NCBI RefSeq assembly: GCF_011420305.2
Contig: NZ_CP061769.1
Span: 2,219,001 to 2,283,000 of the forward strand
DNA length: 64,000 nt
DNA from: Nocardioides ochotonae
Lineage (GTDB): Bacteria > Actinomycetota > Actinomycetes > Propionibacteriales > Nocardioidaceae
Reading direction: 5' to 3'
Shown here: piece after piece, positions 30,815 to 39,074 of the stretch
Numbering within the stretch: the stretch's first letter is position 1
How the letters are laid out: each line of letters opens with the position of its first letter
The notes under the pieces: model-generated
Seen by the model: the letters and a program-made list of their open reading frames with translations, nothing else
Databases searched by the model: none
What the model was told of the DNA's origin: nothing
Position numbers and translations under genes: made by a program

Positions 30815-32662
30815 CTGCACACCTACCGGCACACCCTGGCCGGGTCTGAGGTCGCTATCTACTTTCCTGAGACCGAGGACGACCTGGCCGGTTTCGATGC
30901 GTTCCTGGCCCGCGGCGACAAGGTCCTGGGCCTGGACACCGAGACCACCAATCTCAACGTCTACGCCCCCGGTTTCGCCGTCCGGCTGGTCCAGCTCGGA
31001 AACGACCGTGAGGCCTGGGTCCTGCGCGCCGACCGGTTCCGCGACCACATCGTGCGCGCCCTGAGGCAGCCGCGACGGTTCACCGTCCACAACGCCTCCT
31101 TTGACCTCCAGGTAATCGACCGCGCCCTGGGCGTGCCGATCGAGGACCTGGCCCCGCGCACCTTTGACACGCGGATCCTCGCGCACCTACTGGACCCCCG
31201 GCAGCGCCATGAGGGCGGCACCGGCCTGGCCCTCAAGGAGTTGTCGGAGGTCTACGTGGACCCGTCTGCCCCTGACACTCAAGCGGGCTTGCACGAGGTA
31301 TTCCGCCGCGACTACCGCGCAACCAAGGAGACCGGCTGGTCTGTCATCGACGTCGACCACCCGACCTACGTGCGCTACGCCGGTCTGGATCCCATCCTGG
31401 CGCGCCGGTTGTTTGACGAGCTGCTGCCCCTGGTGCGCGACGTCGGCCTGGACCGCCTGTCTGTCTTCGAGCACCGGCTACAGGCGCTGCTAGCGATGAT
31501 GCAACGGCGCGGCGTCCTGCTGGACGTGCCCTACATCCAGGACCTGAAGGGTCGTCTGGGCGATGAGGCCGACCACTACCGGCAGGCCGCGGCACGCTAC
31601 GGCGTCGCCAACGTCAACTCCACGGCGCAGATCGCTGAGGCCCTGACCGCGATGGGTGAGGACCTGACCGAGCGGACCCCGTCGGGTGCGCTCAAGGTCG
31701 ACAAGGGCGTTCTCCTGCCCCTGGCCGACCTGGACACGCAGTGGCAGCGCATCGAGGCCCGCACGCCTAACCCGCTGGCCGACGCCGTCCTACGCGCGAA
31801 GAGGGCGGACAAGTGGTCGACCTCGTACGCGCAGGCGTTCCTAGACCTGCGCGACGACCGCGACCGGCTGCACCCGATGATCGGCGCACTACAGGCGCGC
31901 ACGGCGCGTATGTCGATCAGTAACCCGCCCCTCCAGCAACTGCCCTCGTCGGACTGGACGATCCGCCGCGGCGTCATCGCCGACCCTGGACAGGTCATCG
32001 TCGCCGCCGACTATCAGGCCGTCGAGATGCGCGTCCTGGCTGCCCTGTCCGGCGACGAGCGCATGATCCAGGCGATCCTCGACGGTGAGGACCTGCACTC
32101 ATTCACTGCCCGAATGGTCTACGGGCCGGAGTTCACGAAGGCGCACCGCAAGATTAGCAAGGCCGTCGGATTTGGAAAGGTGTTCGGCGGGGGCGCGGCG
32201 ACGATCCAGCGTCAGACCGGTGCCGACCTCGAGGCCGTGAGGACCGCCCTGCGCGGGTACGACGAGACCTTCCCTGGCATCCGCCGCTTCGCGCAGCGCC
32301 TACAGAACCGGGCCGACTACGGGAAGCGTGAGGTCGTGACCCCGACCGGTCGGCACCTGCCGCTGGACCGCGACCGCCTGTACGCCGCCACTAACTACAT
32401 CGTCCAGTCCACGTCCCGCGATCTGCTGGCGCAGGCGATCGTCGACATCCACGAGGCCGGCCTGGGCGAGCACCTACTGCTGCCGGTCCATGACGAGCTG
32501 ATCGCGCAGGCCCCCGCCGACGTCGCCGAGGACGTCATCCAGGAGATCGGGCGACTCATGGAGTCGACCTTCGGGGGCGTCCCGATCGTGTCTGAGCCTG
32601 AGGTCTATGGGCGGTCCTGGGGATCCGGCTACGGCTGCCCGCCCGAGGCCGACGCCGCCTGA
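30815..32662 (+). CDS. DNA polymerase I (3'-5' exonuclease and polymerase), CTG start
   Basis: 615 residues. Exonuclease motif VLGLDTETTNLN near residue 38 and FTVHNASFDLQV; polymerase motif A VAADYQAVEMRVLAALSGD near 396, motif B around HRKISKAVGFGKVFGGG, motif C LLPVHDELIAQAP near 557. The 5'-3' exonuclease domain is absent, as usual in phages. The first ATG/GTG/TTG in frame (31052) would cut off the exonuclease site; CGAAAGGA, the ribosome site used all over this phage, ends 9 bases before CTG 30815, the likely start. Replicates the phage genome with the primase-helicase. Confidence 0.93.
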   Translation: MHTYRHTLAGSEVAIYFPETEDDLAGFDAFLARGDKVLGLDTETTNLNVYAPGFAVRLVQLGNDREAWVLRADRFRDHIVRALRQPRRFTVHNASFDLQVIDRALGVPIEDLAPRTFDTRILAHLLDPRQRHEGGTGLALKELSEVYVDPSAPDTQAGLHEVFRRDYRATKETGWSVIDVDHPTYVRYAGLDPILARRLFDELLPLVRDVGLDRLSVFEHRLQALLAMMQRRGVLLDVPYIQDLKGRLGDEADHYRQAAARYGVANVNSTAQIAEALTAMGEDLTERTPSGALKVDKGVLLPLADLDTQWQRIEARTPNPLADAVLRAKRADKWSTSYAQAFLDLRDDRDRLHPMIGALQARTARMSISNPPLQQLPSSDWTIRRGVIADPGQVIVAADYQAVEMRVLAALSGDERMIQAILDGEDLHSFTARMVYGPEFTKAHRKISKAVGFGKVFGGGAATIQRQTGADLEAVRTALRGYDETFPGIRRFAQRLQNRADYGKREVVTPTGRHLPLDRDRLYAATNYIVQSTSRDLLAQAIVDIHEAGLGEHLLLPVHDELIAQAPADVAEDVIQEIGRLMESTFGGVPIVSEPEVYGRSWGSGYGCPPEADAA

Positions 32663-32693
32663 CCACCTACCCACCTGAGAGGAGCAAACCCCC

Positions 32694-33005
32694 GTGCGTG
32701 ACCTAATCGAGCTGGTCGCCGCAGTCCGCACCGAAACCGACGCCCTGGCCGCCCTGCTGCCCGACGCCGCGGCGCGGCAGTGGTCGGCGTCGCCCGTGCC
32801 CCGCCCCCGCGAGGACACCACCGAACGAGCCACCGGTGGCCCCGCGTCCGACCCGACCGCCGACACCGTCCTGGACCCGCGCCGCCTGGCCGTGCGCGAC
32901 ACCGTCGCCCGGTCCCGGCAGGTCCTGCGCGAGACGGTCGACCGCGTCCACGCCGTCCGCGTCGCCATGACTCTGGCCGTGGACCGCTACGACGGCGACG
33001 CCTAG
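32694..33005 (+). CDS. helical phage protein, unknown
   Basis: 103 residues from GTG 32694 with GAGAGGAG. Two helices (LIELVAAVRTETDALAALLP and TVARSRQVLRETVDRVHAVR) flank a low-complexity Pro/Thr/Asp linker. Ends before a gene-free 150 bp that precedes the sigma-like gene. No domain recognised. Confidence 0.6.
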   Translation: MRDLIELVAAVRTETDALAALLPDAAARQWSASPVPRPREDTTERATGGPASDPTADTVLDPRRLAVRDTVARSRQVLRETVDRVHAVRVAMTLAVDRYDGDA

Positions 33006-33158
33006 CGGAGGACGGCCCCCACTTAGGACCGCCTAAGTGGACGGGATCACCCCCGCAACGTGGAAGACGCCGCCGGTTGGACTGGTTGTGTAGTGCAACT
33101 GTTGTCCCCGACAACCTTGTAACGACGAGCCCCCCACTACCAAGGAGGACCCGCCCTA

Positions 33159-34001
33159 ATGTTCTACGGACCGGGCTTCATCGAGTCGGTCTTTAGCACC
33201 ATGTCCGACCGGGTCGACCTGCCCGAGGACCTTGAGGTCGAGACGATCCGCGCCGCGCAGGCTGGCGACCACGGCGCGCAACTGCGCCTAGTCCAGGCGT
33301 ACGCCCCGGCCCTGCGGCGACTTGCCACGACGTTCCTGCGCCGGTTCCCTGCTGAGGAGCGAGCGGCTGCGACTGAGGATGTACGCGCGGAGGCCCTGGT
33401 GGCGTTCCTGGGCATGATCCAGGATCACGACCTCGAGCGGTCGCCGCGGCTGGCCGGTCGCGTCGTCCAGGTCGTGACCGGTGCCCTGCGCCACGCCGCG
33501 CGGCTGGACGCCTCTATGGCCGTGCCGTCACGGACCCTGTCGCGGTTCTACACGATCCTGGGCAAGGTCGACGGCGACGTAGACCTGGCCCGCGCGATCG
33601 CCCCCGACTACGCGATGGCCGTCACGACCTTTGACGAGGTCCTGCGGATCGTGCGCGGCACCGTGCCCCTGAGCGATGAGGACGACGAGGGCGGCTGGCT
33701 CGTGGCTGCGCCCCTGGCCGACGGACAGGGCTCCCTGTCTGAGGTCGAGGACGCCCTCATGGTCGCCCATGCGCTGCGTGTCCTGAGCTCCGACGAGCGG
33801 CAGGTGGTCCGGTACGCCTATGGGTTTGAGACCGGCGAGCCGCTGAGTGACGCGGGCGTCGTCCAGGCCATGAGCGAGGCCGCCCTGGGCCGTGAGGCCG
33901 TCGACGCCGGACAGACCGTTGTATCCCGCCAAACCGTCCAGCGGCGACGCGGCGCTGCACTGGCGCGTATGCGTGAGGCCCTGGGCGCACCCCCGATCTG
34001 A
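33159..34001 (+). CDS. sigma-70-family-like phage protein
   Basis: 280 residues; AAGGAGG precedes ATG 33159. An N-terminal part like sigma region 2 (AQAGDHGAQLRLVQAYAPAL, RLATTFLRRFPAEERAAATE, EALVAFLGMIQDHD) and a C-terminal part like region 4 (ALRVLSSDERQVVRYAYGF, VVSRQTVQRRRGAALARMRE) are separated by an acidic linker. Proteins like this are common in actinophage replication modules and are called sigma-like; recognition helix and promoter are unknown. It could be the reader of the bipartite motif. Confidence 0.7.
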   Translation: MFYGPGFIESVFSTMSDRVDLPEDLEVETIRAAQAGDHGAQLRLVQAYAPALRRLATTFLRRFPAEERAAATEDVRAEALVAFLGMIQDHDLERSPRLAGRVVQVVTGALRHAARLDASMAVPSRTLSRFYTILGKVDGDVDLARAIAPDYAMAVTTFDEVLRIVRGTVPLSDEDDEGGWLVAAPLADGQGSLSEVEDALMVAHALRVLSSDERQVVRYAYGFETGEPLSDAGVVQAMSEAALGREAVDAGQTVVSRQTVQRRRGAALARMREALGAPPI

Positions 34002-34010
34002 GGAGGCCCC

Positions 34011-34148
34011 ATGACGGCGACCTTCGCCGCCGTACGCCGCCCTGGCCTGTGTGTCTGGTGCGGCACCCGCGAACTACTGACCCCCGGTGGCGCTGTCGTC
34101 TGCCCCCGGTGCGACTGCTACACCCCCGACGATGAGAGGACCCGCTAG
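34011..34148 (+). CDS. small zinc-ribbon protein
   Basis: 45 residues, MTATFAAVRRPGLCVWCGTR then VVCPRCDCYTPDDERTR: a classic CxxC...CxxC ribbon. GAGGAGG precedes the ATG, and it sits 9 bases after the sigma-like gene and 4 bases before the reductase. Possibly an RNA-polymerase-binding or nucleic-acid-binding helper; not provable. Confidence 0.6.
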   Translation: MTATFAAVRRPGLCVWCGTRELLTPGGAVVCPRCDCYTPDDERTR

Positions 34149-34151
34149 ACC

Positions 34152-36228
34152 TTGTTCGACCTTGCCAACCTGCCTGCCCCGAACTGGGGACCGACTGGCG
34201 AGACTGTGTTTACCCGCACCTACGCCCGCCCCAACCCTGACGGTAGTCCTGAGACCTGGGCTGAGACCGTGCGGCGCGTCGTCGTGGGCAACCTGGGGCT
34301 CGTCTACGGCGACCCTGAGACCTGGCCCGCCGACGTCGTCGATGAGGCGCGGCTCCTGTTCGACTACATCTACCACTTCAAGATCCTGCCCGCGGGTCGC
34401 CACCTGTGGGCGTCCGGCGTCAAGGGTCGGCAATTTCTGTTCAACTGCCACGTCTCTGGGTGGGGCGACACGTTCGCCGGTCACTTTGCGTTCACCTTCC
34501 TGCGCCTCATGGAGGGCGGTGGCGTCGGCGCGAACTACTCATCGCGCTTCCTGACCCGCTACGGCGCGCCCCGGCGTCGCCTGCGGCTGCACATCGTGGC
34601 CGACCCCGAACACGCCGACTATGACGCCATGCGCGAGGCGGGGCTCCTGTCCGATGAGTACGCCGCCGACTGGCCCGGTGCCTACCGCATCGAGGACACC
34701 CGCGAGGGCTGGGCTGCCGCCCTGGTCGACCTGATCGAGACCTATTTCGCCGACGACGTCCGGCACCCGAACCGGGTCTACGACGTGTCCCTGGTCCGTC
34801 CCGAGGCGCGCGGCTGCGCACGTTCGGCGGCACCGCGTCCGGCCCGCTGCCCCTGGCCGAGCTGCTGGCGACGGTGGTCGAGGTCCTCAACCGTGCCGCC
34901 GACGCCGGGCAGATCACGCCGCTGGACGCCATGTCGATGGATCACGCCGTGGGCAAGTGCGTTGTTGCTGGCGGCGTGCGTCGGTCCGCGCGCATGTCGA
35001 TCGTCCACTGGGCCGACCCCTGGATCCACGACTTCATCGCGTGCAAGTCGGACCCGGCGCAGCACTGGACTACGAACATTTCGGTTGAGATTGACGAGGA
35101 CTTCCTGCGCCTGATCGCCAACCCCGACGACGCCGACGACCCCGCCCGCGTCGAGCTGGCGCGCGCCGTGCATCGGGCCGTGGTCGACGGGATGCTGCGC
35201 AACGGTGAGCCGGGCTACTGGAATAGCACCCTGTCCAACGTCGGTGAGCCTGGCTACGTCGAGGCGACCAACCCGTGCGGTGAGATCGCCCTCCAGGCCT
35301 GGGAAAACTGCTGTCTCTCGAACGTCTGTTTGGAGGCGTTCGTCCACCCCGACGGGCAGGGCTACGACGAGGCCGGGCTGTTCATGGCGCACCGGCTGGC
35401 CGCGCGGTTCCTGATCCGCGCCACGTTCGGCGACGTCACCGACGACGCGCAGGCCGCGCGGATCGCCCGAAACCGGCGCATCGGCGTCGGCACCTGGGCG
35501 TCCAGGGCTTCCTCGTCCGCCTGGGGATCCGCTATAGCGACGCCCCGCACATCCCTGAGGTCGCGGCGCTGCTGGCCGAGCTGCGGGACACCGTGCGCGC
35601 TGAGGCCCGCGGGTACGCCTTCGGGCTGCGGATCCCTGAGCCGGTCAAGGTCACGACCGTCGCGCCGACTGGCACGGTTGCCAAGCTCCCTGGCGCTACC
35701 GAGGGCATCCACCCGATCTACGCCCGTTACTTCATCCGGCGCGTGCGCTTCTCAACCCTGCGCCCTGAGGAGGTCGCGCAGGTCGAACAGTTCCGCGCCG
35801 AGGGCTACCACGTCGAGCCCTGCCTGTACGCGCCTAACACCCTGGTTGTGTCGATCCCAACCAAGGAGCGGCTCGTGGAGGCTGTTGAGGCCCTGGGCCG
35901 GCCTGCGGAGCTGGTTGAGTCCGCCGACGAACTGAGCCTCGACGCCCTGCTGGCGTTCCAGGCCATGTACCAGACCTACTACGCCGACAACGCCGTGTCC
36001 TACACCGTCAACGTCCCCGAGGGACGCTACGACGTGGACTACGTCGCCGACACCCTGGCCGGCTGGCTGCCGTTGCTCAAGGGCACGACCATGATGCCCG
36101 ACGGCACCCGCCCGCAGTCGCCATACGAGCGCCTCACCCGCGAACAGTTCGAGGCCCTGACTGTCGCTGCGGTCGTGGATGACTCATACGACGAGGCCTG
36201 TGCGTCGGGGGCGTGCCCGATCAAGTAA
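34152..36228 (+). CDS. class II (B12-dependent) ribonucleotide reductase, frame broken twice
   Basis: TTG start, [28 protein letters not shown] and [13 protein letters not shown] in the barrel; [21 protein letters not shown]-terminal redox pair CASGACPIK. Frame breaks near CCC 34800-34802 (then [15 protein letters not shown]) and near 35490 (then [18 protein letters not shown]) are each mended by one inserted C. Mended length is about 690 residues, normal for monomeric adenosylcobalamin-dependent reductases. It makes deoxynucleotides without oxygen dependence and without a small subunit, supplying the polymerase. Confidence 0.88.
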
Positions 36229-36310
36229 GCCCCCACCCGACCGCCCGCCCCCGCCGATTCTGACCACCCCGCGTCGTCGTCAATCGGACAGGCACGGGGG
36301 GGGAAACCAC

Positions 36311-36356
36311 AAACGACCCCCGGCACCTCACCCGAACTGAGGACCGGGGGTCGTTT
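36311..36356 (+). terminator. strong intrinsic terminator
   Basis: AAACGACCCCCGG (36311-36323) pairs perfectly with CCGGGGGTCGTTT (36344-36356), 13 bp with T-rich end. It closes the replication module. A run of eight G lies just before (36296-36303). Confidence 0.85.
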
Positions 36357-36440
36357 GCGTTAACCCCCCGTAGGCCGCTGCGCGTGGCCGCGACCTGCGG
36401 CGCTGTTCTATCACGAGGGCGCGGGCGTACCGTCGCTCGC

Positions 36441-36839
36441 ATGGCCCGCGCACCACTACGCCCCGCCCCCACCCCCTACTTCGTCGAGGCCCTAGCGGTC
36501 TATCCGACGTCGCCGCCTGAGGTCATCGTCGTGCCGCGCCACCTGGGGGCGCTGCCGGGTCTGTTCGGCCCTGCCGGTTTCGACGTGGTCGCCCCCGACG
36601 AGGAGCCGCCGCCGTGGCTGGCCCTGGTGGACGCGCAAGGCGTCGCCGATGGGATGCGCCCGAACGGTATGGCGTCCGTGCTGATCGCCCTGAGTGGCTG
36701 CCGCGTCCACGCCGCGCCCCTGCTAGGGCTCGTCCTGTTCGTCGGTGCCGATGACTACCGCGTGGACAACGTCCCGGCAGACATGATCTACATGGCCCGC
36801 TGCCTGGACGACGACCTGCCCCGCGACCTGCTCCCGTAG
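36441..36839 (+). CDS. phage protein, unknown
   Basis: 132 residues, MARAPLRPAPTPYFVEALAV; acidic with PTSPPEVIVVPRHLGALPG, VLIALSGCRVHAAPLLGLVL and a C-terminal DDDLPRDLLP. No ribosome site precedes the ATG; a TACCGT (36429-36434) ends six bases before it, which would fit a leaderless message. One of the last two phage genes before the attachment site. Function not recognisable. Confidence 0.55.
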   Translation: MARAPLRPAPTPYFVEALAVYPTSPPEVIVVPRHLGALPGLFGPAGFDVVAPDEEPPPWLALVDAQGVADGMRPNGMASVLIALSGCRVHAAPLLGLVLFVGADDYRVDNVPADMIYMARCLDDDLPRDLLP

Positions 36840-36849
36840 CCACCCCCGC

Positions 36850-36881
36850 GAGTCGCGTCAAACGTTCCACGGAGGTACAAT
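36850..36881 (+). promoter_or_regulatory. promoter with GAGTCGCGNNAAACGT element
   Basis: GAGTCGCGTCAAACGT (36850-36865) with TACAAT (36876-36881), the same pair of elements as 22493-22523 (14 of 16 matches, spacing differing by one base). The gene at 36917 follows with its own AAAGGAGAGGG ribosome site. Confidence 0.6.
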
Positions 36882-36916
36882 GTAAGCCCAAAGAGGGAAA
36901 GGGAAAGGAGAGGGAG

Positions 36917-37147
36917 ATGGTCGCGCCGACCGTTACCTACACCGACGGGCTGTACGCCCACTACGCCGTCAAGGCGGACGCCCTCGACGTCACGCTGGAC
37001 GTCGTCGCCGACTGGGACACCGGGCAGATCCAGGACGCGATCTGGTCGACCCCTGGGGCAGCCCTGGCCGCGCCTAAGACCGAGGGACTAAACAAGGTCG
37101 AGCTCGCGATCGTCCTCACCTACCTGACTGGTGGCGCTGCCGACTGA
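36917..37147 (+). CDS. small acidic phage protein, paralogue of the gene at 1-61
   Basis: 76 residues, MVAPTVTYTDGLYAHYAVKA, acidic, ending KVELAIVLTYLTGGAAD, which is nearly the same as the protein end at position 59. Last phage gene before the host ligase fragment; its own promoter lies 36 bp upstream. In the excised circle this gene would be read toward the left end of the prophage. Function unknown. Confidence 0.65.
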   Translation: MVAPTVTYTDGLYAHYAVKADALDVTLDVVADWDTGQIQDAIWSTPGAALAAPKTEGLNKVELAIVLTYLTGGAAD

Positions 37148-37174
37148 CCGGCCCCGTAGGCTGGCCCCTGCCCT

Positions 37175-37197
37175 GGACCTCCCTGGCGTGGAGGTCC
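37175..37197 (+). terminator. hairpin at the prophage right end
   Basis: GGACCTCC (37175-37182) pairs with GGAGGTCC (37190-37197). No U-tract; probably ends transcription of the last phage gene. Confidence 0.5.
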
Positions 37198-37290
37198 GGG
37201 GTCCAACCGGGGCGACATGGCCCCTGACCTGCGGATATGTCCCGGTAGGACTGTGCGTGATTCTGTTGAGGGATTCACCTTCAAGGGCAT
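37198..37290. other. probable prophage right attachment site (attR region)
   Basis: Up to about 37,260 the sequence has no relation to a host gene; from 37274 it reads in frame as the conserved C-terminal part of an ATP-dependent DNA ligase ([20 protein letters not shown]). The crossover is therefore close to TTCACCTTCAAGGGC (37273-37287). The left attachment site and integrase are outside the window, so the core cannot be defined by comparison. Confidence 0.6.
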
Positions 37291-37528
37291 GACCGACGAG
37301 ATGCTCGCCTGGCAGACCGAGCGGTTCCTCGCCCTCGAGACGCACCGCGAGGGCCATACGGTGTTTGTCCGCCCGGAGCAGGTCGTCGAGATCGCCTTCG
37401 ACGGCCTCCAGCGCTCCACCCGCTACCCCGGCGGGCTGGCGCTGCGCTTCGCCCGCGTGCTGCGCTACCGCGATGACAAGACCGCCGCCGAGGCCGACAC
37501 GATCGAGACCGTGCGTCGCCTGGCCTGA
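37274..37528 (+). pseudogene. 3' remnant of ATP-dependent DNA ligase gene
   Basis: About 84 residues of the ligase OB-fold end: [63 protein letters not shown]. This is the C-terminus of the LigC/LigD-type ligase family (typically about 350-500 residues). The 5' part must lie beyond the left end of the prophage, so the phage split the gene. An upstream ATG at 37217 has no ribosome site and lies in phage or junction DNA, so a functional short product is unlikely. Confidence 0.8.
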
Positions 37529-37581
37529 TCCTCCGGCTCAACTCAGTGGCGCCCCGCCGCGCCCGCTGGCACCCTCGCGCC

Positions 37582-38022
37582 ATGACCCAGGACCCGACGC
37601 CCGCGGCGCAGGAGTGCGTCTTCTGCGCCATCATGGCGGGCGAGGCCGAGGCCAGCGTGGTGCACGAGGACGACACCGCCGTGGCCTTCATGGACCTCAA
37701 CCCGGTCACCTCCTCGTCGTACCGCGCCGGCACGCAGTCGGCCTGGACGACATCGATCGCCAGACCAGCGCCCATGTCTGGTCGGTCGGCCAGGACATGG
37801 CTCGAGCCCTGCGACGCTCGCGCCTGCGGTGCCCGAGGGATCAACCTCCTCATCTGCGACGGCGCGGCCGCCTTCCAGTCTGTCTTCCACTTCCACCTGC
37901 ACGTCATCCCGCGCTATCCGGATGACGGGTGGACCCTGACCCCCGATTCGCCGTCGCGCGAGAGATCGCTGCTGGACAGCGACGCGCAGGCGATCCGAAG
38001 CGCCCTCGCGTCGACCGCGTGA
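37582..38022 (+). pseudogene. HIT-family hydrolase, frame-disrupted
   Basis: MTQDPTPAAQECVFCAIMAG, VHEDDTAVAFMDLNPVT is followed by a frame jump; LLVVPRRHAVGLDDIDRQTS is read in another frame; then the first frame resumes with GINLLICDG and the catalytic FHFHLHVIPRY. The first break fits loss of one unit of a tandem 10-bp repeat (around 37703-37713): with it the expected PVTPGHLLVVP is restored. HIT proteins hydrolyse or transfer nucleotides. Whether the gene is dead or mis-assembled cannot be told. Confidence 0.7.
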
Positions 38023-38247
38023 CCCTGTGGCCACGCGCGACACTCCGCCAAGGGACAGACACACCTCCGCAGCGCGCAACCGCGTCGGGCCGGGTATTCC
38101 GGACCACGACGACGACCGCATATGGCCGCCTTGAGCCTCTTAGCCACTCCGGCCCGACGTGTAAGTGGTTACCTATGATCCGCAAGGTCCATTGTCAAGC
38201 GAGTCAACGCCCGCAGAAACGTAAGCGCAAGACCGGAAGGTTTAGTT

Positions 38248-38877
38248 TTGGAACAGCAGTTCGGGCCGGTCACGGCATCGCACATCGCAAGGCGAGCAGA
38301 AGAGCTTCGGATCATCTACGTCGGGATGAGCATGGCCGTCGTAGCTCTTTCGCTCCCGAGCATTCCACTGCTCCGCGCCGTCAACGAAGCTTGCGGAAAT
38401 CGGGGTGTGCCGGTCGACCAGCCCTTCTCGATCACGGAAGGGGTAGGCGATGACGGCGAGACCTTCAGTTCGCGTGAAATCCTAATACAGTGCGCAAACC
38501 TCTCGGGCGACTCGCGGGTAGAGGACCTACTACACGTTGCCATGATGCAGGGCGGGATCAGAGTCGCCGCGCTTGTCGAAAGTGGTAATTTTCGCGACAG
38601 AGAAAATCCCCTACTTGAGTTTACCCGCCACTTCCGGAACGCCTGCGCGCACAACGGCAACTGGCACTTCCGTGGCGGCGAGCCCCGCGCTCGCGCCGAA
38701 CTCCGCGGCAAAATGCTCGACCCGTCACTCCATGGCCAAAGGGCGGTGTGGGCGTGGGTGACCCCCCTCCTGTATATGCAATGGCTCGCCGACATTCGCG
38801 ACCACTTTGCCGAGGTCGGTCGCGCACGTGGAGAGGAGCCACAGCCAGTAGCCCAGAACCCTCCCCGACTCGTTTAG
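38248..38877 (+). CDS. HEPN-motif protein, possible defence or abortive-infection effector
   Basis: 209 residues from TTG 38248 with GGAAGG seven bases before. HFRNACAHNGNWHF contains the R-x4-H signature (RNACAH) of HEPN RNases; the helical sequence before it (LEFTR, EDLLHVAMMQGGIRVAAL) fits. Base use is less GC-rich than all neighbours, and it lies alone between the prophage/HIT border and the arsenic operon, as expected for a transferred gene. Similar HEPN proteins on plasmids are of unknown role; toxin/defence function is inference. No antitoxin partner is seen. Confidence 0.55.
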   Translation: MEQQFGPVTASHIARRAEELRIIYVGMSMAVVALSLPSIPLLRAVNEACGNRGVPVDQPFSITEGVGDDGETFSSREILIQCANLSGDSRVEDLLHVAMMQGGIRVAALVESGNFRDRENPLLEFTRHFRNACAHNGNWHFRGGEPRARAELRGKMLDPSLHGQRAVWAWVTPLLYMQWLADIRDHFAEVGRARGEEPQPVAQNPPRLV

Positions 38878-39074
38878 GCGAAGCCGCCAATCGGCGCATC
38901 TCTGAGGTTCCTATAGCTCTGGCAGTGTCGCTCCACCCCGTTCGCGCGCACCACAGGCGGGCGGTCAGCGGGTAGTCAGCGGGCGCGAGACCACGGTGTC
39001 GTGAACTCCCCCACCAACATGCACCTCCATGGCGAGTCACCTAGGCCAATACCCCGGCAGGAAACCCGCAGACA

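Noticed and set aside
37217-37528. A functional short gene starting at ATG 37217
   Set aside because: No ribosome site, and the first 19 codons are phage/junction DNA unlike any ligase; only the C-terminal OB-fold end is present.
38878-39074. tRNA gene as integration target near the arsenic operon
   Set aside because: No cloverleaf could be folded by eye here or anywhere else in the window.
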